A stretch of 26,198 nt of DNA from Bacilli bacterium (GTDB lineage: Bacteria > Bacillota_I > Bacilli_A > RF39 > UBA660): assembly GCA_016296185.1 (NCBI GenBank), contig JAEDJT010000020.1:1-26198 (forward strand), read 5' to 3'. Both the position numbers and the translations under genes were made by a program. Positions 19,621 through 26,198 of this stretch are shown piece after piece (position 1 is the first letter of the stretch; each line of letters opens with the position of its first letter). The notes under the pieces were generated by a model. That model searched no databases. It was not told the origin of the DNA and saw only the letters and a program-made list of their open reading frames with translations.

Positions 19621-21348
19621 TTATTTACTCATTTCTATTCTTGTTTCATTTAATGATCTTATTGTATCTGAATTTGCATAAAAACTATTAGCTCCATAAC
19701 TATTGACTATGAAGTTCTTTTCACTAGTTTGTAACCAATCTAAAGATGATATATTTATATATTCTTGATTTTGTGAATATAATTCAAAACCATCAATAAT
19801 ATTTGATATATCAACATTATTTTTACTCGCTAAATAGTTAAAGAATTCTTCTTGTAATTCTGAATAGTTACTTATAAAGTCTTTATACATATCTGGATAG
19901 TAACCATAATTTATACATGCATTTAAATCTATTTCATACATCTTTATTAAGTAGTAACAATCTTCAATAGTTGCTCCACCATTTTCTACTCTTTCTGCTA
20001 AATTAGTATAAAAATATCTACTATTTGTATATAATGCATCTGAATATAAATTTGCTGATACTTCATCAATTGTTTCATCACTAGTATATGCATTATAGAA
20101 ATCTACTCTTCTAGATAATGCTATGTCTAAAGAATATAACATATTTATTATTTCTACTTTTTCTCTATATGTATCTGCATTAAACATTGCATATATGTCT
20201 TCTTGATTACAATTAATATTCGCTTTTTCGAATGCTTTTTCATCATAATCTGGGCTTATAAGTGCTGTTAAATCTAAAGCTCTTAAGAAGTTATATTGTT
20301 TACTATATACTAATGGTTTTGTTGAATTAGTTTGAGTCATTGAGTCTGATTCAGCTGTTGTTTCATTTATAAATGACCATGTTAATGGATTTACCGATAA
20401 TGTTCTATAGTATTCTGATGCTCCTACATATGTTACATTTTCATTACTTACAGTATAATTTCTTTGGAATATATGTCCTGCTTCATGTAATACTGTTTTT
20501 ATAAACGCATCATGTGATCCATATTTGTTAACTTGATCTACATCTATTATTAATGATGCATCTTGTCTATATAAAGCATTATATATATCATTTGATACTG
20601 TTGGATTTGATGAATCAGCACCATATACTTTCAAATGAGCTAATTCTTCATATACTCTTTGTTTTGATTCGTTATCTAAGAAATCTATATTTACTGCTAA
20701 CGATTGTGTTACTAGTTCAGCAATTTCTTTAACTGTTTCTTCTGGTAATTTATAATATGCATCATTAGTGTTATTATTAAAGAATTCTTCGTTATTTTTA
20801 ACGATTGTATTATATATTAATTCTTCACTAGGTAAATCATTTACATCACATATTAATGTTGTATATGTTTTTGATTGTGTTGCACCTGATAATGCTAGTG
20901 CTTCATCTACATCATAGAATTCACTATATTTATATGTAACTCTATTAGAATCGGCATAATTAATAAATTCTGTATATATAGTTGAAGTTAATGTAGTTGT
21001 ATCAGCAATTTCAACTTCAACTGTTCCTGTTTCTTCATCATATGTTATTTCGTTATTTAAATCATGTGGTTTAACTATTTGACTTACTTCTGATCCAATA
21101 CTTGAAGTATATTGTTTTTGTTCATTTCTATAAACTGTCTTTTCTTCTGCTTCTACTACAGATTCATTATATTCATCTATATTATTTATTGTATCATTTA
21201 CTACTTGTTCATATACATTTCCAGGATCGATTATTTTGGCTGCTGTTGCTTTCATGAAATCAAAATTTCTAGATAAATTATCATGATTTAATAATGTAAT
21301 TAATGCTATTCCAGCAAAGGTTAATTTCTTCATATTTTTATTAGCCAT
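19621..21348 (-). CDS. Secreted gluzincin-like zinc metalloprotease
   Basis: This is a 575-residue protein from ATG 21348 (AGGAAAG lies 6 bases before it; the ATG at 21354 is too close). The N-terminus is basic with a short hydrophobic segment (LTFAGIALITLL, ~9-20), suggesting export. A zinc site VLHEAGHIF (H288, E289, H292) is followed 36 residues later by INETTAESD (from I327), which resembles the thermolysin 'INE..SD' third-ligand motif, so a gluzincin type is likely. Regions on both sides are helical and rich in Asn/Tyr, and no known full-length family is recognised. It is a single-gene unit between murG and a divergent small gene. Substrate is unknown. Confidence 0.65.
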   Translation of the reverse strand: MANKNMKKLTFAGIALITLLNHDNLSRNFDFMKATAAKIIDPGNVYEQVVNDTINNIDEYNESVVEAEEKTVYRNEQKQYTSSIGSEVSQIVKPHDLNNEITYDEETGTVEVEIADTTTLTSTIYTEFINYADSNRVTYKYSEFYDVDEALALSGATQSKTYTTLICDVNDLPSEELIYNTIVKNNEEFFNNNTNDAYYKLPEETVKEIAELVTQSLAVNIDFLDNESKQRVYEELAHLKVYGADSSNPTVSNDIYNALYRQDASLIIDVDQVNKYGSHDAFIKTVLHEAGHIFQRNYTVSNENVTYVGASEYYRTLSVNPLTWSFINETTAESDSMTQTNSTKPLVYSKQYNFLRALDLTALISPDYDEKAFEKANINCNQEDIYAMFNADTYREKVEIINMLYSLDIALSRRVDFYNAYTSDETIDEVSANLYSDALYTNSRYFYTNLAERVENGGATIEDCYYLIKMYEIDLNACINYGYYPDMYKDFISNYSELQEEFFNYLASKNNVDISNIIDGFELYSQNQEYINISSLDWLQTSEKNFIVNSYGANSFYANSDTIRSLNETRIEMSK

Positions 21349-21411
21349 ATACATCTTTCCTATTCTATATTTATCATATCACATAATGATATTTCTATGT
21401 TATAGATAAAT

Positions 21412-21440
21412 TTGCATTTTACATATTATGATGCTATTAT
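21412..21440 (+). promoter_or_regulatory. Promoter for the small gene at 21463
   Basis: TTGCAT, 17 bases, TATTAT with an extended TG (TGCTATTAT). It lies 22 bases before the ATG, with GGAGGAG between. Confidence 0.55.
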
Positions 21441-21462
21441 ACGTCCAATTGGAGGAGATAAT

Positions 21463-21795
21463 ATGCCTGAAGATGTTACTTTAAATCCATATATTAAACA
21501 AATTTCTTGTTTGATTAAGAATGATTTTGACATGCAGGATAATTATGATGTAATAAGTAACGATCTTTATGAAATATACTCTTCTCTATTAAATAAAAAA
21601 TTCAACAATGATTTTGATAAGTATACTAATAATTATTTAGAACTTTTAAATAACTATAATACTTTTGTTGAATATATTAATAATGAATATAATTATAAAT
21701 ATGCTTTTGGTATTTCTAAATTATATATTAATATCAAAAACAATTTATATTTATATATAAAGAATAAATACGGGTTAAAAAAAGAAGTTTATTAA
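21463..21795 (+). CDS. Small protein of unknown function
   Basis: This 110-residue protein starts at ATG 21463 after a strong GGAGGAG ribosome site; the frame is open to 21412 but without another good site. It is predicted to be all helical, rich in Asn, Tyr and Lys (NYLELLNNYNTFVEYINNEY, KLYINIKNNLYLYIKNKYGL), with no membrane segment or signal. Composition partly follows the AT-rich DNA. No family is recognised. It has its own promoter and a terminator shared with the opposite gene. Confidence 0.7.
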   Translation: MPEDVTLNPYIKQISCLIKNDFDMQDNYDVISNDLYEIYSSLLNKKFNNDFDKYTNNYLELLNNYNTFVEYINNEYNYKYAFGISKLYINIKNNLYLYIKNKYGLKKEVY

Positions 21796-21806
21796 CTTCT
21801 TTTTTT
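21777..21806. terminator. Bidirectional terminator between the small gene and the HerA-like gene
   Basis: Seven A, GAAGTT, TATT loop, AACTTC, seven T. It serves both converging genes and includes the stop of the plus-strand gene. Confidence 0.85.
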
Positions 21807-23298
21807 ATTTAAACATTTTAAATATACTATTTACTATTTTTGTAGCAATTTTATTTTCTATTTTATTTTCAACTTTTCTTTCAAGTGAACTTTTCTTTGT
21901 TGTAGTTTTCTTTGTTGTTTTTGTTGCAGAAGCATTTGGTTGTTTAGCAAGTTCTTTTTCTTTTTGTTGTTGTAAGAATAGTTCTGTTTGATTTACATAT
22001 CCAGTTGGATCTGTTGATGTACTTGTTTGATTTAATACTTCAGCTGCTGTTTTGTCAGTTGATTTTTGACTATAGTACATATATAAATCTGAATTTAATA
22101 CAATGTTTTGTCTTTCTAAATCAGTGATAGTCCCAAATCGAGATTGTGGTGGTAGTATAAATGCTCTTTCTACTATTGATGGTTCACCAGATTCACTCAT
22201 GAATGATACTAAGGCTTCTCCAGTTTTTAATTCTGAAATTACTTTTTCTGTATCAAAATTTGGATTTACTCTAAAACTTTGAGCAGCAACTTTAACTGAT
22301 TTTAATTCATTTGGTGTATATGCTTTTAAGTTATGTTGAATTCTGTTACCTAATTGTGTAGATATTACTTCTGGAATATCTGAAGGATTTTGTGATATAA
22401 AGAATAGTCCAATTCCTTTTGATCTTATTAGTTTAACTATTTGAGTTATTTTGTTTTTCATTTCTGAATTCATTTCATCAAATAACATGTGTGCTTCATC
22501 TATAAAGAATACTAATCTTGGTTTTTCTAAATCTCCTACTTCAGGCATTTTATCAAATAATGTATTTAGTAACCATAACATGTATGTTCCATATAAACGA
22601 TTATCTTTTACTAATTCTGTAGCATCTAATATATTGATATATCCTTTCCCAGATAAGTCTGTTCTAATCAAATCTTCTAATTTTATTTCTGGGTTACCAA
22701 AGAATACATCTCCATTATTATTTTCAAATTCAAGTAATTTTCTTTCAATAGTACCAATGCTTTGTGTTGTTATATTTCCGTAATTTGCTGAATACTTATC
22801 TTTGTTTTCATTAACATGTTTTAATATTGTTTTTAAATCTTGAAAATTTATCATAGGAATAGATTCATCTTTTGCTATTCTATATGCAATATTTAACATT
22901 CCATTTTGTGCTTCTGTAAGATTTAATATCTTAGTTAATAATGATGGTGTAAATGAATCTATTCTAGCTTTTATTGGATGACCGTTTTTTCCATATATAT
23001 CCCAAAATCTAACTGGAAATTGTTCTGTTTTGAAATCTTCAATTTTTAGATTATCTAATCTTTCTTGTAAACTTTCTTTATCACCTGGAAATGCTAAGCT
23101 TGATAAATCACCTTTTACATCTGCTACAAAGCATGGAATACCTGCTGCTGATAACGTTTCTGCTAACACTTTAACTGTAACAGTTTTACCAGTACCAGTT
23201 GCTCCAGTTATAATTCCATGTCTATTTAACATTTTAGATACTATGTTTAGTTCTGTATTATCGTTTTTTGCTATTTTTAATTTATTATTAGTATACAT
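21805..23298 (-). CDS. HerA-like ATPase, DUF853 family (YjgR-like)
   Basis: This 497-residue protein is similar in length to E. coli YjgR. It opens with the NRHGIITGATGTGKTVTVKVLAE region (Walker A GATGTGKT at 32-39), then FVADVKGDLSSLAFPG (~57-72), typical of DUF853. The Walker B is RLVFFIDEAHML (DEAH 267-270), followed by RSKGIGLFFISQNPSDIPE (~292-310) and LGNRIQHNLKAYTP (~316-329), which includes the likely arginine finger. HerA/FtsK-type ATPases pump DNA or other polymers as hexamers; the role of DUF853 proteins is not established. The tail (~450-497) is Lys/Thr-rich. No NurA-type nuclease is next to it. An extended -10 (TGTTATACT) lies at 23316-23324. Confidence 0.88.
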   Translation of the reverse strand: MYTNNKLKIAKNDNTELNIVSKMLNRHGIITGATGTGKTVTVKVLAETLSAAGIPCFVADVKGDLSSLAFPGDKESLQERLDNLKIEDFKTEQFPVRFWDIYGKNGHPIKARIDSFTPSLLTKILNLTEAQNGMLNIAYRIAKDESIPMINFQDLKTILKHVNENKDKYSANYGNITTQSIGTIERKLLEFENNNGDVFFGNPEIKLEDLIRTDLSGKGYINILDATELVKDNRLYGTYMLWLLNTLFDKMPEVGDLEKPRLVFFIDEAHMLFDEMNSEMKNKITQIVKLIRSKGIGLFFISQNPSDIPEVISTQLGNRIQHNLKAYTPNELKSVKVAAQSFRVNPNFDTEKVISELKTGEALVSFMSESGEPSIVERAFILPPQSRFGTITDLERQNIVLNSDLYMYYSQKSTDKTAAEVLNQTSTSTDPTGYVNQTELFLQQQKEKELAKQPNASATKTTKKTTTKKSSLERKVENKIENKIATKIVNSIFKMFK

Positions 23299-23331
23299 AA
23301 TAACACCTCTTTATAAGTATAACATAATAAA

Positions 23332-23361
23332 AAAAGATTATATTAATAAATATAATCTTTT
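23332..23361 (-). terminator. Terminator after the zinc-ribbon protein gene
   Basis: AAAAGATTATATT, AATA loop, AATATAATCTTTT. On the minus strand it ends the phosphorelay operon and precedes the promoter of the HerA-like gene. Confidence 0.75.
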
Positions 23362-23367
23362 ACTTTT

Positions 23368-23688
23368 TTATTTAGCACCTTTAGTTAAATATGCATTACA
23401 GTATTCGCATTTTTCTTGATTCTCTTTAACACTTCCACCACAATTTGGACATTTTAATGCTTTCATTTCTGGATTAACTTCTTTATCATATTCTGCTTTT
23501 GCTTTAGCATTTATTATAGCCATCTTTTCAGCTCTTTCATATGGATCTTCATTTAATCTATCCATTGCAGTTTTCCATATTTTTCCTTGTATTTTAGTTT
23601 CTTTTATAATTGTTGTAACTATAACTATAAAAGTTGTTATAAAAATTATAATTACAATTATTGGTATTATATTAAATAAGTTAAACAT
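23368..23688 (-). CDS. Small membrane protein with a C-terminal zinc ribbon
   Basis: This 106-residue protein has one N-terminal TM helix (~6-28, very Ile-rich), a charged helical stretch (~30-75, AEKMAIINAKAKAEYDKE) and a C-terminal zinc ribbon with two CxxC pairs (C80, C83, C94, C97: ALKCPNCGGSV and EKCEYC). The domain should lie in the cytoplasm or outside depending on orientation, which cannot be decided. It follows the HPt-REC gene by 12 bases and ends in a terminator, so it is probably the last gene of that operon. Its function is unknown. Confidence 0.7.
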   Translation of the reverse strand: MFNLFNIIPIIVIIIFITTFIVIVTTIIKETKIQGKIWKTAMDRLNEDPYERAEKMAIINAKAKAEYDKEVNPEMKALKCPNCGGSVKENQEKCEYCNAYLTKGAK

Positions 23689-23700
23689 ACTTTTTACCTC

Positions 23701-24498
23701 TTAACTTGAGAAATTAATAGTTTTTTCTACTATTTGTTTAATCTTATCTTCACTAAATGGTTTATTAATCATATCTACTATTGGAAATGAGAATGCTTTA
23801 TTTATAGCTTCACTTGTTGTATCTCCACTAATAATTGATACTGGAGATACTAAGAATAAGTCAGCTTGATTAATATAATCTAATACTGCAAATCCATCTA
23901 CTTTAGGCATATTTAAATCTAATAGAATTGCTTTAATTTTATGATCTGTTTCATGTTGTTTAATAAAATTAATTGCTTCTTCTCCATTTATTGCTGATGC
24001 CACTTCATATTCTTCATCAAATATTTTTTTAACAAACATTCTTACTACTTCAGAATCGTCTGCTACTAAAATAATATTTTTATTTGAAACTGGTTCAGCA
24101 GTTGGAGTTGATGGTGTTTCTGAAATTGTTTCTTCTACACTATCTTCCATATATTCATTAACTAATTGTTTTACTTTAGCAGCTTCTTCCATTAAAGGAG
24201 CATAATTTTCTTTAACAAATTCATAATTATCTGCTTTACTTTGCATTTCGTGTTCATAAGACATTTCTGCTAATTTTGTGAATCCAAAATATTTGCAATC
24301 ACTTTTTAATGAGTGAACATATATTGCATAATTAGCCATGTCAGCTTCATTGTAGTATTTTTCAATTTCAGCTAATTTGTTATCAATACCATCTTGAAAT
24401 TCTTTTAATGTTTGGTTATATGTTTCCATATCTCCAAATAGTTCTAAACTTTTTTCTACATCTACGTTATTTTGTTTTAAAAATTCTACTGTTTTCAT
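23701..24498 (-). CDS. HPt - receiver phosphorelay protein
   Basis: This 265-residue protein has an N-terminal four-helix HPt domain (~10-118) with the phospho-His in YVHSLKSDCKYFG (H62). A Thr/Pro/Glu-rich linker (~120-138, SETPSTPTAEPVSNK) follows, then a receiver domain (~140-262) with acidic pair D146/D147, phospho-Asp D194 (ILLDLNMPKVDG) and the conserved Lys K246 (NKPFS). No output domain is present, so it acts by protein contact or passes phosphate on. It lies 36 bases after a hybrid kinase with two receivers, the expected source of phosphate. It has an AGAGGATGAT ribosome site. Confidence 0.9.
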   Translation of the reverse strand: MKTVEFLKQNNVDVEKSLELFGDMETYNQTLKEFQDGIDNKLAEIEKYYNEADMANYAIYVHSLKSDCKYFGFTKLAEMSYEHEMQSKADNYEFVKENYAPLMEEAAKVKQLVNEYMEDSVEETISETPSTPTAEPVSNKNIILVADDSEVVRMFVKKIFDEEYEVASAINGEEAINFIKQHETDHKIKAILLDLNMPKVDGFAVLDYINQADLFLVSPVSIISGDTTSEAINKAFSFPIVDMINKPFSEDKIKQIVEKTINFSS

Positions 24499-24534
24499 TT
24501 TATCATCCTCTATCTTATTTCTATCACACGTTGC

Positions 24535-26198
24535 CTATTTATTTAATAAAGTGCTTAATGTTTTATCAAGTTCTTCTTTATTAATTGGTTTTCCTACATA
24601 TCCATTGAATCCATGTTCTTCAATTTTATTTGCAACTTCATCTTTAGGTGATGCTGTCATCATTACTGTAGGAATTTCAAATCCTTCTATTCCTTTTAAA
24701 TTATCTAATGTAGTACATCCATCCATTTCTGGCATCATTTCATCTAATAGAATTAAATCGTAATTATTTTTCATTATTACTTTATCTATAGCGTCTTTTC
24801 CACGACTACATTTTTCAACTGTTAAGTTATATTTTTTTAATATCATTTCAGCTACTTTTAAATTCATTTCATTATCGTCAACTAATAATACTTTTTTACC
24901 AGTATAATCTGCTACGTTTTCTGCATGTTTTGGAACATGTTCTTCTCTTGGTGGTAATGTTGCTTTTTTTACAACATCCATTGATAATGCAGGTAATTCA
25001 AAATCCATATCAATTATTGATTCAGCATTATTTGAAATTGTTGTATTTGAATCTTGAATATTATTAGCATGAATAAATTTTTTAATTACTCTTTCTAATT
25101 CATTCTTTTCGATTGGTTTAGATAAGTAATCATCAAATCCTAAACTTAAGTATTCTTCTTTCATACCATCTATTGCGTTTGCTGTTAATGCTATTACTGG
25201 TATTTTAAATTCTGGATTATTTTTTAATCTTTTAATTGTTTCTCTACCACTCATATGAGGCATCATATCATCTAAGAATATTATTTTATATTCATTTGGT
25301 TTATTTACTTTTGAAATACATTCTAAACCATTAGATGCTGATTCTATGTCAAAACCATATTTTTTCAGTAATGTTGAAGCAACTTTAATATTTAATGCAT
25401 TATCATCTACTATTAAACATTTTGTTCCTTTAACATTAATAACTTTACTTTCTGAATATTTAGTTTCTTTTAATGCAGGTTCTTTCATAGCTATAATTCT
25501 TTGATCAATTGATACTGTGAATTTTGAACCTTGACCATATACTGATTGAACTACTATTTTTCCACCCATTAAATCAACAAGTCTTTTTGTTATTGCTAAA
25601 CCTAAACCAGTTCCTTCAATGGTCATTTCTTTTTCTACACCTAATCTATCAAATTTTGAAAATAGTTTAGGTAGTGATTCTTCTTTGATACCAATACCGG
25701 AATCTTCAACTGTAAAGATTAATCTACATATATTATCTTTTTGAACTGTATTAACTTTAAATTCTACGAATCCTTCTTTTGTATATTTAATAGCATTAGT
25801 AAGCAAATTTAATACTACTTGTTTAATTCTTGTGTTATCACCATATAAAATACTTGGTAATGATGGATCTATATACACTCTAAAATCTAATCCTTTATCT
25901 CCAATACGTGCTTTTGATAACGCCACTAATTCTTCAATAACACTCTTAGTATCATATTCTTTATCAATAATTTCTAGCTTGTTTGCTTCTATTTTAGAAA
26001 TATCTAAGACACCATTAACTATTTCTAACAGATTGTTTGAAGCCATTAAGATATCATTAACTTTTTCCATTGAATCTTCTGATAAATCATCATATTTTAA
26101 TGCTTCTGAGAAACCTACTATAGCATTAAGTGGTGTTCTAATTTCGTGAGACATATTTGATAAGAAATCTGTTTTTGCTTGGTTTGCTTTGTCAGCAG
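24535..26198 (-). CDS. Hybrid histidine kinase with two receiver domains (N-terminus beyond the window)
   Basis: The frame is open to the right edge; 554 residues are visible and the sensor part is missing. Order: a coiled linker (ADKANQAKTDFLSN), HisKA with phospho-His in MSHEIRTPLNAIVGF, HATPase_c with N box NLLTNAIKYT, G1 DSGIGI and G2 GTGLGLAI. A first receiver follows (KCLIVDDNALNIKVASTLLK; phospho-Asp in IIFLDDMMPHMSG; Lys in SKPIE), then a ~45-residue linker and a second receiver (KVLLVDDNEMNLKVAEMILK; phospho-Asp in LILLDEMMPEMDG; Lys in GKPIN). Both receivers keep the key residues. With the next gene (HPt-REC) this forms a multi-step phosphorelay. The signal and final target are not visible. 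Confidence 0.93.
   Translation of the reverse strand, partial: ADKANQAKTDFLSNMSHEIRTPLNAIVGFSEALKYDDLSEDSMEKVNDILMASNNLLEIVNGVLDISKIEANKLEIIDKEYDTKSVIEELVALSKARIGDKGLDFRVYIDPSLPSILYGDNTRIKQVVLNLLTNAIKYTKEGFVEFKVNTVQKDNICRLIFTVEDSGIGIKEESLPKLFSKFDRLGVEKEMTIEGTGLGLAITKRLVDLMGGKIVVQSVYGQGSKFTVSIDQRIIAMKEPALKETKYSESKVINVKGTKCLIVDDNALNIKVASTLLKKYGFDIESASNGLECISKVNKPNEYKIIFLDDMMPHMSGRETIKRLKNNPEFKIPVIALTANAIDGMKEEYLSLGFDDYLSKPIEKNELERVIKKFIHANNIQDSNTTISNNAESIIDMDFELPALSMDVVKKATLPPREEHVPKHAENVADYTGKKVLLVDDNEMNLKVAEMILKKYNLTVEKCSRGKDAIDKVIMKNNYDLILLDEMMPEMDGCTTLDNLKGIEGFEIPTVMMTASPKDEVANKIEEHGFNGYVGKPINKEELDKTLSTLLNK

Noticed and set aside
1..26198. CRISPR arrays, insertion sequences, prophage, rRNA
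   Set aside because: No regularly spaced repeats, transposase motifs, phage structural genes or rRNA segments were seen. Runs of A/T repeats are low-complexity background.

Overview
The window is very AT-rich bacterial chromosome of low-GC Gram-positive type. The family content (MurT/GatD-like pair, YlmH, YqeY next to bS21, GerE, GerM, SpoIIIAH and YqfC homologues) points to an endospore-former-related member of the Bacillota, most likely an uncultured Bacilli/Erysipelotrichales/RF39-like lineage. The lineage is inference. TGA is used as a stop in ATGA overlaps (3385-3388 and 18443-18446), so the standard bacterial code applies, not the Mycoplasma code. Genes are tightly packed, with no gene-free stretch above 300 bases. 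Short intergenic spaces mostly hold hairpin terminators and promoters, several of them overlapping each other.

Layout. 1-990 (minus): rpsU - yqeY - yqfC - start of yqfD, a reduced version of the Bacillus yqeY-yqfD region, with a sigma-E-like promoter for yqfC inside the yqeY terminator. 1094-2587 (minus): a membrane protein with an outer cadherin-like domain and a long Lys-rich tail with repeated short motifs. 2658-5421 (minus): a compact bacteriocin-type locus with a C39-peptidase ABC exporter, a miniature accessory protein and two small double-glycine-leader peptides, each with a GxxxG motif (two-peptide class IIb pattern). No separate immunity gene is evident. 5505-5984 (minus): a TrbC/VirB2-like pilin-type membrane protein.

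6081-7749 (plus): a sporulation group spoIIIAH - gerE - gerM, followed by tRNA-Arg(TCT) and a secreted beta-propeller-like protein. 9017-12325 (minus): translation genes frr, tsf and rpsB, plus a membrane thioredoxin-fold protein that lacks its CxxC. rpsB has a structured leader and an unusual C-terminal Rho_N-like extension. 12386-13851 (minus): ylmH, a membrane protein of unknown role and a small STAS-like protein.

13979-16022 (plus): a divergent murT-gatD pair whose GatD lacks both catalytic Cys and His. 16034-19528 (minus): queH, then the division/cell-wall group murG-murB-ftsQ. 19621-21348 (minus): a secreted gluzincin-like metalloprotease. 21463-21795 (plus): a small protein of unknown function. 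21805-23298 (minus): a HerA-like DUF853 ATPase. 23368 to the right edge (minus): a hybrid histidine kinase with two receivers (cut by the window), an HPt-REC protein and a small zinc-ribbon membrane protein, probably one phosphorelay operon.

The most unusual items are the two-peptide bacteriocin locus, the GatD homologue without a glutaminase active site, the repeated motif in the Lys-rich tail of the cadherin-like protein, and the S2 protein with a Rho_N-like tail. All functional statements are read from sequence by eye; no database search was run.
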